From contig MHZT01000034.1 of assembly GCA_001828855.1 (NCBI GenBank), positions 310,001-374,000 of the forward strand: DNA of 64,000 nucleotides, written 5' to 3'. Of this stretch, positions 22,504 through 32,228 are shown piece after piece (position 1 is the stretch's first letter; every line of letters begins with the position of its first letter). A program made the translations under genes and the position numbers. The stretch is from Rhodobacterales bacterium RIFCSPHIGHO2_02_FULL_62_130. GTDB lineage: Bacteria; Pseudomonadota; Alphaproteobacteria; Rhodobacterales; Rhodobacteraceae. The notes beneath the pieces are model-generated. The model worked only from the letters and a program-made list of their open reading frames with translations. It searched no databases and was not told the origin of the DNA.

Positions 22504-25500
22504 ATGACGCGGCAGGACGACACCAGAGGCAGCGCGGCTATGCCGGCGACTTTGGCCGACGGGTCCGGCCCTGACAGCGTTGCATCTGCCAGCCCCAGCA
22601 AGGCCGCGCTGCGCCGCGCACGCAGGCGCAACCGCTCGGGGCTTGGGGCGCGGCTGTTCCTGCTGTTGCTGGCGGTCGTGCTGGTGGTGACGGCGATCGG
22701 GCTGTCGGGCAAGCCGATCAGCCTGCCCGTCTGGGCGGTGGCCGAGATCGAGACGCGCATCAACCGCAGCCTTGCGACCGCATTGCCGGACCAGTCGATT
22801 GCGATGGGCGGCGTCGATGTGATGCTGGACAGCGATTGGGTGCCGCGCTTGCGGCTGGAGGATGTGCGGCTGCTGAAAGCAGGCGGGCAATCCTTGGTGA
22901 CATTGCCCGATCTGCGGCTGACGCTGGATGCGGGGGCATTGCTGCGGGGCAAGGTAAGGCCGACAAGCCTGCGGCTGATCGGGGCGCGGCTGACCGTGGT
23001 GCGTGACCGCGATGGCCATTTCGATCTGTCGCTGGGGGCGGGAAAGATGCCCGCGATCACCAGCTTTGCCCAAGTGTTCAACCTTGCCGATCTGGCCTTT
23101 GCCACACCGCTTGCCGCCAGCCTGTCAACCATCGAGGCCGAGGCGCTGACCATCACCCTGCAAGACCTGCGCGCGGGCAAGACATGGGAGGTGGGTGATG
23201 GCCGCTTTGCCCTGACCAACCGGCCCGATCAGCTTGCAGCCGAGTTGGGCCTGTCCTTGGTGGCGGGCGGGGCGGCTCCGGCGCAGGCGGTGCTGACGGT
23301 GGTGTCCGACAAGGGCCGCGACACCGCGCGCCTGTCGGCCACCATCAACGGTGTGGCCGCACAGGATCTTGCCTCGCAGGTGGCAGCACTGGGCTGGCTT
23401 GGCGTGCTGGACGCGCCCATCTCGGGGCGGGTTTCGACGACGCTGGGGGCCGGCGGCGTCACAGCGATGGAGGCGCGTCTGGACATCGGCGCAGGCGCCT
23501 TGCAGCCGCAGGCCGAGGCCCGTCCCATCGCCTTTGACCGCGCCGCCATTGCGCTGACCTATGATCCGGCGCAGGGGCGGATCAAGCTGACCGATCTGTC
23601 GGTGGAAAGCCCGTCGCTGCGGGTGACGGCCTCGGGCCACAGCTATCTGGTGCGCGCCGATGGCAGCCGGATCACCGGCACTCTGGTGGGGGAACTGCCC
23701 GCCGCCTATCTGACCCAGATCAGCTTTTCGCAGGTGATGATCGACCCCGAAGGCCTGTTTCAGGAACCTGTGCGCTTTTCCTCCGGCGCGCTGGATGTGC
23801 GGATGCGGCTTGCGCCCTTTGTTCTGGACATCGGGCAGTTGTCGCTGGCCGAAGACAGCCGCCGCCTGACCGCCTCGGGCAAGATCGGGGCCGATGCCAA
23901 GGGCTGGACGGCGGCCATTGATCTGGCGCTGAACCAGATTCAAAGCGACCGGCTGCTGGCGTTGTGGCCGGTGACGCTGCGGCCCAACACGCGCGGCTGG
24001 CTGGCCAGAAACGTGCAGCAGGGCAAGATCTTTGACGTCGAGGCGGCGCTGCGGATCGAACCGGGGCAAGAGCCGCGCCTGCATCTGGGCTACAGCTTTG
24101 CCAATGCCGATGTGACCTTTCTGGCCACATTGCCGCCCGTGCAGGCAGGCTATGGCTATAGCACAATCGACGGGCCGACATATACAATGGTGCTGACCCG
24201 CGGCACGGTGGTGCCACCGCAAGGGGGGCCAATCGACATGGCAGGCTCGGTGTTCAAGGTGCCGGACATCACCCGCAAACCCGCGATGGCCGAGATCACG
24301 CTTCGCACCTCCAGCAGCCTGACGGCCGCCCTGTCCTTGTTGGACCAACCCCCGTTCCGCTTTTTGCAGAAAGCCGAGCGTCCCGTCGATCTGGGGCAGG
24401 GTGAAGCGCGGCTGGTCACGGAATTGTCGCTGCCTTTGCAAAAGAAAGTGGCGGTCAAGGATGTGACCTATTTTGCCAGTGGCACAGTCAGCAACTTCCA
24501 ATCCGATATTCTGGTGCCGGGTCGGGTGATCCGCGCCCCCAGCCTGACCGTCTCGGCAGATACCAAGGGCATGGCGATTTCGGGGCAGGGACAGATCGGG
24601 CAGGTGCCGTTCGACGTGACCTTCAGTCAGGGTTTCGGGGCCGAAGCCAATGGCAGATCCCGCATCGAGGGCAGCGTCACCCTAAGCCAGACCACTGCCG
24701 AGGAATTCGGTCTGGGCCTGCCCGCGGGCATGGTTTCGGGCGAAGGGCAGGGGCAGGTGGTGATCGAACTTGCCCGCGACGCACCGGGCAAGCTGTCTTT
24801 GGTGTCCGATCTGAACCGCATTGGCCTGTCGATCCCCGAGGTCGGTTGGTCAAAACCCGCAGCCAGCCGTGGAACCCTGCGTGCCGAAGTCAGCTTGGGT
24901 CCGGTGCCGCGCGTTGACCGGCTGGAGCTGCAGGCCGCCGGACTCGAGGCCAAAGGCTCTGTCACCATGCGCGCGGCGGGCGGGCTTGATCTGGCGCGAT
25001 TTGAACGGGTGACACTGGATGGCTGGCTGGATGGCGCGGTTGAGATCAAGGGCCGCGGTGCGGGCAAGGATGTGGCGCTGGCAGTGACGGGGGGCAGCGT
25101 CGATATGCGGCGGATGCCCGATGCCTCGGCGCGCAAATCCTCGGGGCGGGGTGGCGTGCCGATCTCATTGCGGCTGGACCGGCTGCGCGTCACCGACAGC
25201 ATCAGCTTTGACGGCTTTGCGGGCGAGTTCAGCCAGAGCGGTGGGCTGCACGGCGATTTCACCGCAAGTCTGAACGGTCAGGCCCCGCTGCGCGGCACGG
25301 TGGTGCCATCGCCCCAAGGCAGCGCGGTGCGGCTTTCGGCAAATGACGCAGGGGCCACGCTGGCGGCGGCGGGGGTGTTTTCCTCGGCGCGCGGCGGGGC
25401 GCTGGAATTGCAGCTGACCCCGCGTGATGCCAATGGCACCTATGACGGCATTGCCAAACTGACCAATATCCGCGTGAAAAACGCCTCGGTGCTGGCCGAG

Positions 25501-25914
25501 TTGCTGAATGCGGTTTCGGTGGTGGGCTTGCTGGAGCAGTTGAACGGTGCCGGCATCGTGTTCAATCAGGCCGAGGCCGAATTTCTGCTGACCCCTGCGG
25601 CGGTGCAGGTCCAGCGCGGGTCTGCCATCGGGGCCTCCTTGGGGGTTTCGATGGCGGGCGTCTATCAAAGCGGCAGCGGTGCCTTGGCGATGCAGGGCGT
25701 CGTCTCTCCGATCTATTTGCTGAACGGCATCGGCGCGATGTTCACGCGGCGCGGCGAAGGCGTATTCGGCTTCAACTACGCCTTGCGCGGCACGGCGGAT
25801 GATCCACAGGTCGAGGTGAACCCGCTGTCGATCCTGACACCGGGGATGTTCCGCGAGATTTTCCGCGCGCCGCCCCCGGTTCTGGCCCCCGAAACGCAAG
25901 GAAATGGCGGATGA
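22504..25914 (+). CDS. Large AsmA-like (YhdP/TamB-related) envelope protein
   Basis: A 1136-residue protein with a basic, disordered cytoplasmic N-terminus, one membrane helix (about 50-68) and a very long periplasmic part rich in beta repeats. The start of the periplasmic part ([30 protein letters not shown]) and the C-terminal AsmA-like region ([23 protein letters not shown] in pieces, then [13 protein letters not shown]) are those of YhdP/DUF3971 proteins. The family forms bridge-like channels that carry phospholipids to the outer membrane in enteric bacteria; that role is inferred here. ATG 22504 follows AAGGAGCGGGA. It overlaps queA by four bases. Confidence 0.9.
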   Translation: MTRQDDTRGSAAMPATLADGSGPDSVASASPSKAALRRARRRNRSGLGARLFLLLLAVVLVVTAIGLSGKPISLPVWAVAEIETRINRSLATALPDQSIAMGGVDVMLDSDWVPRLRLEDVRLLKAGGQSLVTLPDLRLTLDAGALLRGKVRPTSLRLIGARLTVVRDRDGHFDLSLGAGKMPAITSFAQVFNLADLAFATPLAASLSTIEAEALTITLQDLRAGKTWEVGDGRFALTNRPDQLAAELGLSLVAGGAAPAQAVLTVVSDKGRDTARLSATINGVAAQDLASQVAALGWLGVLDAPISGRVSTTLGAGGVTAMEARLDIGAGALQPQAEARPIAFDRAAIALTYDPAQGRIKLTDLSVESPSLRVTASGHSYLVRADGSRITGTLVGELPAAYLTQISFSQVMIDPEGLFQEPVRFSSGALDVRMRLAPFVLDIGQLSLAEDSRRLTASGKIGADAKGWTAAIDLALNQIQSDRLLALWPVTLRPNTRGWLARNVQQGKIFDVEAALRIEPGQEPRLHLGYSFANADVTFLATLPPVQAGYGYSTIDGPTYTMVLTRGTVVPPQGGPIDMAGSVFKVPDITRKPAMAEITLRTSSSLTAALSLLDQPPFRFLQKAERPVDLGQGEARLVTELSLPLQKKVAVKDVTYFASGTVSNFQSDILVPGRVIRAPSLTVSADTKGMAISGQGQIGQVPFDVTFSQGFGAEANGRSRIEGSVTLSQTTAEEFGLGLPAGMVSGEGQGQVVIELARDAPGKLSLVSDLNRIGLSIPEVGWSKPAASRGTLRAEVSLGPVPRVDRLELQAAGLEAKGSVTMRAAGGLDLARFERVTLDGWLDGAVEIKGRGAGKDVALAVTGGSVDMRRMPDASARKSSGRGGVPISLRLDRLRVTDSISFDGFAGEFSQSGGLHGDFTASLNGQAPLRGTVVPSPQGSAVRLSANDAGATLAAAGVFSSARGGALELQLTPRDANGTYDGIAKLTNIRVKNASVLAELLNAVSVVGLLEQLNGAGIVFNQAEAEFLLTPAAVQVQRGSAIGASLGVSMAGVYQSGSGALAMQGVVSPIYLLNGIGAMFTRRGEGVFGFNYALRGTADDPQVEVNPLSILTPGMFREIFRAPPPVLAPETQGNGG

Positions 25915-26951
25915 AACTGTCCGATTTCGATTTTGACCTGCCCGAAGACCGTATCGCCACAAGGCCCGCCAACCCGCGGCCTTCGGCGCGGTTGCTGCTG
26001 GCCGAAGGCGACGTAATCACGGACGCGCATGTGCGCGACCTGATCGACATCTTTCGCGCCGGTGATCGGCTGGTGCTGAACAACACCCGCGTCATTCCGG
26101 CGCGGTTGTTTGGCACCCGCGCGCGGGGGGAGGCGGTGGCAAAGGTGGAAATCACCTTGCTGGAGCCGCAGGCGCAGGGCTGGCGGGCGCTGGCCAAGCC
26201 GCTGCGAAAGGTGCATCCGGGCGAGGTGATCCGCTTTTCCGATCAGCTTTCCGCCACAGTCGCGGCCAAATCTGAAACCGACCTGACGCTGGCCTTCAAC
26301 CTGACCGGCGATGATTTCGACGCAGCCCTGAACGCCGCAGGTGCGATGCCGCTGCCGCCCTATATCGCCGCCAAACGCGCTGCGGATGAACAGGACAAGA
26401 CCGATTACCAGACCGTCTTTGCCCGCCATGCGGGGGCCGTCGCTGCCCCCACGGCCTCGCTGCACTTTGACGAGGCACTGTTGCAGGCGCTTGCGGCCAA
26501 GGGTGTGCAGTTCACAGAAGTGACGCTGCATGTCGGCGCCGGCACCTTCCTGCCGGTCAAGGTTGAAGACGTCACCACCCACAAGATGCATGCCGAATGG
26601 GGCGAGGTAACGCCACAGGCCGCCACCGAGATCAACGCCACCCGCAGCGCCGGCGGCCGCGTCATCCCCGTCGGCACCACCGCCCTGCGCCTGATCGAAT
26701 CCGCCGCGCGATCAGGGCAGGTAGAGCCATGCTCCGGTCCTACCGACATTTTCATCTATCCCGGCTTCCGTTTCATGGTCACAGACGCCCTGATGACCAA
26801 CTTCCACTTACCGAAATCGACCCTGCTGATGCTGGTTTCGGCCCTGATGGGCAAAGACCGGATGGACCGCATCTACGCCCATGCCCTGCGCGAGGGCTAC
26901 CGCTTCTTCTCCTACGGCGACGCCTCGCTGCTGATCCCGCAGGGTGCGTGA
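25911..26951 (+). CDS. queA: S-adenosylmethionine:tRNA ribosyltransferase-isomerase
   Basis: A 346-residue enzyme that transfers and isomerises the ribosyl group of SAM onto 7-aminomethyl-7-deazaguanine in tRNA, giving epoxyqueuosine at the wobble position of Tyr, His, Asn and Asp tRNAs. Typical blocks are [16 protein letters not shown] at the start, [25 protein letters not shown] and FIYPGFRF...[16 protein letters not shown]. The ATGA overlap couples it to the AsmA-like gene. Its last codons and stop (GGT GCG TGA) lie inside a REP-like palindrome. Confidence 0.97.
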   Translation: MKLSDFDFDLPEDRIATRPANPRPSARLLLAEGDVITDAHVRDLIDIFRAGDRLVLNNTRVIPARLFGTRARGEAVAKVEITLLEPQAQGWRALAKPLRKVHPGEVIRFSDQLSATVAAKSETDLTLAFNLTGDDFDAALNAAGAMPLPPYIAAKRAADEQDKTDYQTVFARHAGAVAAPTASLHFDEALLQALAAKGVQFTEVTLHVGAGTFLPVKVEDVTTHKMHAEWGEVTPQAATEINATRSAGGRVIPVGTTALRLIESAARSGQVEPCSGPTDIFIYPGFRFMVTDALMTNFHLPKSTLLMLVSALMGKDRMDRIYAHALREGYRFFSYGDASLLIPQGA

Positions 26952-26966
26952 AATCACGCACCCTAC
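26943..26966 (-). repeat. REP-like palindrome overlapping the queA stop
   Basis: On the minus strand GTAG is followed by GGTGCGTGA and TCACGCACC, a perfect 9-bp stem. The plus-strand left arm encodes the last two residues and stop codon of queA, and the hairpin could also end its transcript. Confidence 0.8.
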
Positions 26967-26985
26967 CCCAAGCCGCAAATGGGCT

Positions 26986-27017
26986 TTCATCTTGGCCCAA
27001 ATACTCCCGCCGGAGGC
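26986..27017 (-). repeat. 32-bp box element, minus orientation
   Basis: Exact copy in reverse of the sequence at 27119-27150 (reads TTCATCTTGG ... GCCGGAGGC on the plus strand). Confidence 0.88.
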
Positions 27018-27075
27018 TCCGGCAGGCGGCCATGACGCCACGCCCGCAGGATCTTCGCAGGCGGCGCGGTCAGGG

Positions 27076-27100
27076 GTAGGGTGCGTGCTTGCCACGCACC
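27076..27100 (+). repeat. REP-like palindrome, plus orientation
   Basis: GTAG, then GGTGCGTG and CACGCACC around the loop CTTGC. Opposite orientation to the copy at the end of queA. Confidence 0.8.
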
Positions 27101-27118
27101 GCCGCTGCAAGGGCTGGT

Positions 27119-27150
27119 GCCTCCGGCGGGAGTATTTGGGCCAAGATGAA
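27119..27150 (+). repeat. 32-bp box element, plus orientation
   Basis: Full copy identical to 10999-11030. Its ATG opens only an eight-codon frame here. Confidence 0.88.
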
Positions 27151-27254
27151 ACGCAAAACCGAAGGCTGACGTGTGCTGGCGGCGGCGTGTCGATAACGGG
27201 CAGTGTTTGTGGTCGAACCTTGCTATGCTGCCGCCAAATCACGGAGTTAGACAA

Positions 27255-28481
27255 ATGCTGAAAGTCCTTGCCCATTCCTGGCCACTGCTGCTTGGCGTGA
27301 TGCTGTTGATGGTGGGCAACGGGGTGCAGGGGTCTTTGCTGGGCATTCGCGGGGCCTATGAGGGGTTCACCACCTTTCAGTTGTCGGTGATCATGTCGGC
27401 CTATTTTCTGGGCTTTCTGGGCGGGTCGCGGCTGGCGCCCGAGATGATCCGGCGGGTGGGTCATGTGCGGGTGTTCTCGGCGTTGGGGTCTTTGATCTCG
27501 GCGGTGCTGATCCTGTATCCGATGGTGCTGGACTGGACGGCCTGGGCGTTGTTCCGCGTGCTGATCGGGTTCTGCTTTTCCGGCATCTACGTCACCGCCG
27601 AAAGCTGGTTGAACAACACCGCCAGCAACGAGACGCGCGGGCAGGCGCTTTCGGCCTATATGATCGTGCAGATGCTGGGGATCATTGCCAGCCAAGGCCT
27701 GTTGGCTATGGGCGACCCCGAGGGGTTCGGGCTTTTCATCATTCCCTCGGTGCTGGTGTCTTTGGCCTTCATGCCGATCCTTCTGGCCGACACGCCTGCA
27801 CCCACCTTTGATTCCGTCAAGGCGATGAGTTTCGTGCAATTGTTCCGCACCTCGCCTTTGGGCTGTGCGGGGATGTTGCTGACGGGCGGGGTGTTTTCGG
27901 CGATGTTCGGGATGGCCTCGGTCTATGGGGCGATGTCGGCGATGACGCTGGGGCAGATCGCGGCCTTTGTGGCGGCGATGTATGTGGGCGGGCTGGTGCT
28001 GCAATATCCCATCGGCTGGCTGTCGGACCGGATGGACCGTCGCGCGCTGATCCTGTGGATGGCGGCGGCGGGGGCGGGGGTCATGGCGGTGGCGGCGCTG
28101 ATCCCGTTGCCCTTCCTGCTTGAGGTGGTGGTGGCGATGCTGCTTGGGGGCATCATCAACCCGCTTTATTCGCTGTTGATCGCGCTGACCAATGACCATT
28201 TGCAGAAAGAGGACATGCCGGGGGCCTCGGCGGGGTTGATCTTTCTGAACGGGTTCGGCGCGATTTTCGGGCCGCTGGTGGCGGGCTGGCTGATGGGGGT
28301 GATCGGGCCGAAGGGCTATTTCGTGATCATCGGGATATTCTTCGGGGCGCTGGCGCTTTATGCCGCCTATCGCATCACCCGCCGCGCCAGCCCCGTCCAT
28401 TCGGGCAGCTATGCCGGCCTGTCTCCGACCGCATCATCGGTGGCTGTGGGGGCGGTTCTGACTGACGAGACCCGGCGCTGA
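27255..28481 (+). CDS. MFS transporter (YcaD-like)
   Basis: A 408-residue major facilitator with twelve hydrophobic segments and a cytoplasmic tail. The signature between helices 2 and 3 is GSRLAPEMIRRVGHVRVF, that between 8 and 9 is GWLSDRMDRRALIL. The pattern (FRVLIGFCFSGIYVTAESWLNN in pieces, PLYSLLIALTNDHL) is that of the YcaD group, whose substrates are unknown. ATG 27255 follows CGGAGTTAGAC. It lies downstream of a repeat mosaic and is followed 63 bases on by a DUF924 gene. Confidence 0.9.
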   Translation: MLKVLAHSWPLLLGVMLLMVGNGVQGSLLGIRGAYEGFTTFQLSVIMSAYFLGFLGGSRLAPEMIRRVGHVRVFSALGSLISAVLILYPMVLDWTAWALFRVLIGFCFSGIYVTAESWLNNTASNETRGQALSAYMIVQMLGIIASQGLLAMGDPEGFGLFIIPSVLVSLAFMPILLADTPAPTFDSVKAMSFVQLFRTSPLGCAGMLLTGGVFSAMFGMASVYGAMSAMTLGQIAAFVAAMYVGGLVLQYPIGWLSDRMDRRALILWMAAAGAGVMAVAALIPLPFLLEVVVAMLLGGIINPLYSLLIALTNDHLQKEDMPGASAGLIFLNGFGAIFGPLVAGWLMGVIGPKGYFVIIGIFFGALALYAAYRITRRASPVHSGSYAGLSPTASSVAVGAVLTDETRR

Positions 28482-28544
28482 AAGCTTCCAAAGCGGTTGC
28501 GGTGCGGGCCTGAACCTGCCACCCTGCCGCAAAGTGGAGGTGCC

Positions 28545-29132
28545 ATGTCTGACCCGATCGAGATCCTTGACTTCTGGCTGGGCGAGGTTGGCCCGCAGGG
28601 CTGGTACGCGGCCGGAGAGGCGCTGGACGCCGATATCCGCGACCGTTTTCTGGATGTCTGGACCGCCGCGCATGAGGGCGGGCTGGAGCATTGGGTCGAC
28701 GGCACGGTCGGCACGCTGGCCTATCTGATCCTGTGTGACCAGCTTTCGCGCAACATGCATCGCGGGGATGCGCGCGCCTTTGCCACCGATGCGCGGGCGC
28801 TGGCGGCGGCCAAGCGCGCGGTGGCCGAGGGCTGGGATATGGGCGCGCCGGAACCCGAGCGGCAATTTTTCTACATGCCCTATGAACATTCCGAAGATTC
28901 GGACGATCAGGCGCTTGCGGTGGCCTTGCTGACCGAACGGCTTGGGTCCGACCCCGAGATGGCGTTGCATGCCCGCGCACATCAGGCGGTGATCGCGCGC
29001 TTTGGCCGGTTTCCGACACGGAACGCGGCTTTGGGGCGTGCCTCGACCCCCGAGGAAGAGGGCTATCTGGCCGACGGGGGCTATATGGCCGTTGTTGCCG
29101 CACTAAAATCTAGCCATGCAACCAGTGCATAG
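28545..29132 (+). CDS. DUF924 family protein
   Basis: A 195-residue all-helical, TPR-like protein. Hallmarks are ILDFWLG near the N-terminus, LILCDQLSRNMHRGDARAFATD, FFYMPYEHSE and the closing RFPTRNAALGR. The family is common in Proteobacteria and often stands next to lpdA or pyruvate dehydrogenase genes in Rhodobacterales, as here, but no activity has been shown that I know of. The start has a strong GGAGG 6 bases upstream. Confidence 0.93.
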   Translation: MSDPIEILDFWLGEVGPQGWYAAGEALDADIRDRFLDVWTAAHEGGLEHWVDGTVGTLAYLILCDQLSRNMHRGDARAFATDARALAAAKRAVAEGWDMGAPEPERQFFYMPYEHSEDSDDQALAVALLTERLGSDPEMALHARAHQAVIARFGRFPTRNAALGRASTPEEEGYLADGGYMAVVAALKSSHATSA

Positions 29133-29165
29133 GCCTGCGGCAATGCCAGCGTTGCTTGGGTTTGA

Positions 29166-29191
29166 AAACTAGTTTAATGGCAAACTACTTT
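29166..29191 (+). promoter_or_regulatory. Repeated palindromic motif upstream of lpdA
   Basis: AAACTAGTTT (29166-29175, a perfect palindrome) and AAACTACTTT (29182-29191) lie 16 bases apart, ending 16 bases before the lpdA ATG. The position suits an operator or promoter element; no regulator is assigned. Confidence 0.35.
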
Positions 29192-29207
29192 TTCTGAGGA
29201 GGGAAAG

Positions 29208-30602
29208 ATGGCTGCCCAGAACTTCGATGTGATTGTGATCGGTGCCGGACCGGGTGGCTATGTGGCCGCGATCCGTGCCTCGCAGCTTGGCCTGAAAGTG
29301 GCCATTGTCGAGCGGGAAAATCTGGGCGGGATCTGCCTGAACTGGGGCTGCATTCCCACCAAAGCGCTTTTGAGAAGTGCCGAGGTGTTCCACCTGATGC
29401 ACCGCGCCAAGGAATTCGGCCTGTCGGTGTCCGGCGCTGCCTTTGATCTGGGTGCGGTTGTCGCGCGGTCGCGCGGCGTGGCCAAGCAGCTGTCGGGCGG
29501 CATCGGCCATCTGATGAAAAAGAACAAGGTCACGGTGTTCATGGGGGCGGCGACGCTGCCACGCGCGGGCGCTGTTTCGGTGAAAACCGACAAGGGTGTC
29601 GAGGAGCTGACCGCCAAGTCGATCATCCTTGCCACCGGCGCGCGGGCGCGCGAGTTGCCGGGGCTTGAGGCGGATGGCGATCTGGTCTGGACCTACCGCC
29701 ATGCGCTGCAACCGGTGCGGATGCCGAAAAAGCTGCTGGTGATCGGTTCCGGTGCCATCGGGATCGAATTTGCGTCTTTCTTCAACACATTGGGCGCGGA
29801 TACCACCGTGGTCGAGGTGATGGACCGCGTGCTGCCGGTGGAAGATGCCGAGGTTTCGGCCTTTGCCAAGAAGGCCTTCGTCAAGCAGGGCATGAAGATT
29901 CTGGAAAAGACCACGGTCAAGAAGCTGGATCGGTCTCCCGGTAAGGTCGTCGCACATCTGGAAGATGCCAAAGGCACCACGACCGCCGAATTTGATACCG
30001 TGATTTCCGCCGTGGGCATCGTCGGCAATGTCGAAGGGCTGGGGCTTGAGGCTTTGGGCGTCAAGATCGACCGGACCCATGTCGTGACCGATGAATTCTG
30101 CCGCACCGGTGTGCCGGGGCTTTATGCCATCGGCGACATCGCGGGCGCGCCTTGGCTGGCACACAAGGCATCCCATGAGGGCGTGATGGTGGCCGAGTTG
30201 ATCGCGGGCGGCCATCCGCATCCGATCAAGCCGAACTCGATCGCCGGTTGCACCTATTGCCACCCGCAGGTGGCGTCGGTGGGCCTGACCGAGGCCAAGG
30301 CGAAAGAGGCGGGGCATGAGGTGAAGGTGGGCCGCTTCCCCTTCATCGGCAATGGCAAGGCGATTGCTTTGGGTGAGGCAGAGGGCTTTATCAAGACCGT
30401 GTTCGATGCGAAAACCGGCGAGCTTTTGGGCGCGCATATGATCGGGGCGGAAGTGACGGAGCTGATTCAGGGCTATGTCATCGGGCGGTCTTTGGAGACC
30501 ACGGAAGAAGACCTGATGAACACGGTATTCCCGCATCCGACGCTTTCGGAAATGATGCACGAGTCGGTTCTGGACGCTTACGGGCGCGCGCTGCATATCT
30601 GA
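29208..30602 (+). CDS. lpdA: Dihydrolipoyl dehydrogenase (E3)
   Basis: A 464-residue flavoprotein that reoxidises dihydrolipoyl groups of 2-oxo acid dehydrogenase complexes with NAD. The FAD motif GAGPGGYVAAIRA, the redox disulfide Cys43-Cys48 (GGICLNWGCIP), the NAD-binding GSGAIGIEFASFF and the active-site His443-Glu448 pair (HPTLSE) are all present. It belongs to the lineage associated with pyruvate dehydrogenase, but the E1 and E2 genes are not in the window. GAGGAGGGAAAG precedes the ATG. A striking set of three hairpins follows the stop. Confidence 0.97.
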   Translation: MAAQNFDVIVIGAGPGGYVAAIRASQLGLKVAIVERENLGGICLNWGCIPTKALLRSAEVFHLMHRAKEFGLSVSGAAFDLGAVVARSRGVAKQLSGGIGHLMKKNKVTVFMGAATLPRAGAVSVKTDKGVEELTAKSIILATGARARELPGLEADGDLVWTYRHALQPVRMPKKLLVIGSGAIGIEFASFFNTLGADTTVVEVMDRVLPVEDAEVSAFAKKAFVKQGMKILEKTTVKKLDRSPGKVVAHLEDAKGTTTAEFDTVISAVGIVGNVEGLGLEALGVKIDRTHVVTDEFCRTGVPGLYAIGDIAGAPWLAHKASHEGVMVAELIAGGHPHPIKPNSIAGCTYCHPQVASVGLTEAKAKEAGHEVKVGRFPFIGNGKAIALGEAEGFIKTVFDAKTGELLGAHMIGAEVTELIQGYVIGRSLETTEEDLMNTVFPHPTLSEMMHESVLDAYGRALHI

Positions 30603-30605
30603 GGC

Positions 30606-30704
30606 AAGATTTTTCTGCGAAAAATCTTTGGGGGCTGTCTGCCCCCAAAGCCCCAATTTCGATGAAATTGGGGCTACCCCCGAGGATATTTTTGCGAAGA
30701 GGAT
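30606..30704 (+). repeat. Three consecutive hairpins plus box element after lpdA
   Basis: Three perfect stems follow each other: AAGATTTTTC/GAAAAATCTT (30606-30628), TTTGGGGGC/GCCCCCAAA with loop TGTCT (30627-30649), and a 12-bp stem AGCCCCAATTTC/GAAATTGGGGCT (30649-30675). The box CCCCCGAGGATATTTTTGC...GAAGAGGAT (30676-30704) comes directly after and ends seven bases before the next gene. The hairpins probably terminate lpdA transcription. Confidence 0.8.
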
Positions 30705-30710
30705 CAAGGG

Positions 30711-31874
30711 ATGCGCGCGGCTTTGACGGTTGTGGTGCTTTGGGCCGCGGGGCTTGGGGCTGCGGCGCAGTTTGGCAAGATTTCCGTTTTGTATGAGGCG
30801 CTTGGGGCGGCCTATGCGGATTATGCAGGCTTTGGCATCGGGCTGATGGTGTCGATTGTCGGCATGGTCGGGCTGGTGTTCGGCACCACGGCGGGGCTGC
30901 TGGTGGCGCGGATCGGGCCAAGGCGGGCGATTTTGGCGGCGCTGCTGCTGGGGGCGGGGGTGTCTATGGTGCAGGCGCTGTTTCCGCCCTATCCGGTGAT
31001 GATGCTGACTCGCGTTCTGGAGGGGGTGTCGCATCTGGCCATCGTTGTAGTGGGCCCGACCGCGATTGCGGGAGTGACGTCTGCGCGGCATCAGGGGCTG
31101 GCGATGACGCTGTGGTCATCGTTCTTTGGCGTGACCTATGCGGCGCTGGCCTGGTTTGCGCCTGCGCTGGTTGCGGCGCAGGGGGCGGGGGCGCTGTTTG
31201 TGGCGCATGGGGTCTGGATGCTGGTCTGTCTGGCGGTGTTGTGGGTCTTGTTGCCGGTGGACCCTGTGCATGCGCCCGTGACGGGGCGGGGCAACCTGCT
31301 CGCACAGCATGCGGCGATCTATGCCTCGCCCTATCTGGCCGCGCCTGCGATGGGGTTTGTCTGCTACACGGTGACCTATGTGGCGGTGCTGACGCTGCTG
31401 CCCGCTGCGGTGACGACCGGTTGGGGCGGCTTTGTCGCTGTGGCGATGCCGCTGGTGTCGATTGCGGTCTCATTGACGCTGGGGGTGTGGTTGCTGTCGC
31501 GGATGCAGGCTTACCGGCTGGTGCAGGCAGGCTTTGCGGTGGCGATTATGGCGGCCCTTGGTCTGTGGCTGGTGTGGGGGCAGGGTGCGCGCGAGGCGGG
31601 CTTTGCCCTGCTGCTGGCCGCCGCCTTGGGTGTGGTGCAGGGGGCGAGTTTTGCCAGTCTTGCCCAGATCAACCCGACACCCGAGGATCGCGCGCGGGGG
31701 GCAGGGGCCATCGCGCAACTTGGCAATCTTGGCACTACCACCGGCACCCCGCTGTTGGCGATGATTCTGGCCAAGAGCGGGGCGACGGGGCTTGCGGCGT
31801 TTCTGATCGGCTTTTCGGCCTTGGGGATTGTGATCCATGCCCTGCAGGCACGGCGTAGAGCCGCGCGGACTTAG
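30711..31874 (+). CDS. MFS transporter
   Basis: A 387-residue major facilitator with about twelve membrane helices. Motif A between helices 2 and 3 is GLLVARIGPRRAIL; helix 5 region reads SSFFGVTYAALAWF. No close functional group is recognised. It ends four bases inside the convergent rhodanese gene, so there is no terminator between them. The start follows AAGGG, directly after a repeat box. Confidence 0.88.
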   Translation: MRAALTVVVLWAAGLGAAAQFGKISVLYEALGAAYADYAGFGIGLMVSIVGMVGLVFGTTAGLLVARIGPRRAILAALLLGAGVSMVQALFPPYPVMMLTRVLEGVSHLAIVVVGPTAIAGVTSARHQGLAMTLWSSFFGVTYAALAWFAPALVAAQGAGALFVAHGVWMLVCLAVLWVLLPVDPVHAPVTGRGNLLAQHAAIYASPYLAAPAMGFVCYTVTYVAVLTLLPAAVTTGWGGFVAVAMPLVSIAVSLTLGVWLLSRMQAYRLVQAGFAVAIMAALGLWLVWGQGAREAGFALLLAAALGVVQGASFASLAQINPTPEDRARGAGAIAQLGNLGTTTGTPLLAMILAKSGATGLAAFLIGFSALGIVIHALQARRRAART

Positions 31875-32197
31875 GCGACGGGACCGCCCGCGCTGACCCA
31901 ATCGCCAAAGCCGCCGATGTTATGCGCCTCATAGCCCATGCGTTGCAGGGTTTGCGTGGCCATGCCGGCGCGGCCACCGACGGCGCAATAGACCGCAATC
32001 GGCTTGCCTTGGCCAAGGCGGGCGTCAAAATCCGGTCCCTGCGGATTGGCCTTCATCACCAGCGTCGCCAGCGGAATATGCAGCGCGCCCTTGGCGATCC
32101 CCGAGGATTTCACCTCGGCGGCTTCGCGCACATCGATCACGGTGATCTTGCCAGCGGCAGCGTGTTGGATGGCATCATAAGCGGTCAGTTTGGTCAT
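31871..32197 (-). CDS. Rhodanese-like sulfurtransferase
   Basis: A 108-residue single-domain rhodanese, probably cytoplasmic. The catalytic Cys71 lies in [12 protein letters not shown], and the substrate-side [10 protein letters not shown] and ALHIPLATL blocks are normal. It would carry persulfide sulfur during sulfide or thiosulfate handling. The promoter holds an ATTC-N8-GAAT operator of the type bound by the sulfide-responsive repressors SqrR/BigR, which fits that role. GGAGAGAAACC precedes the ATG. Confidence 0.92.
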   Translation of the reverse strand: MTKLTAYDAIQHAAAGKITVIDVREAAEVKSSGIAKGALHIPLATLVMKANPQGPDFDARLGQGKPIAVYCAVGGRAGMATQTLQRMGYEAHNIGGFGDWVSAGGPVA

Positions 32198-32228
32198 GGC
32201 GGTTTCTCTCCATAGCTAGGTTGGTCTA

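Larger units (their letters stand above)
26952..27254. other. Mosaic of intergenic repeats between queA and an MFS gene
   Basis: About 300 bases without a gene. It holds, in order, a REP-like element (minus), a box element (minus, 26986-27017), a REP-like element (plus, 27076-27100) and a box element (plus, 27119-27150). The two repeat types alternate in inverted orientation, like bacterial interspersed mosaic elements. The last 100 bases should contain the MFS promoter. Confidence 0.8.
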
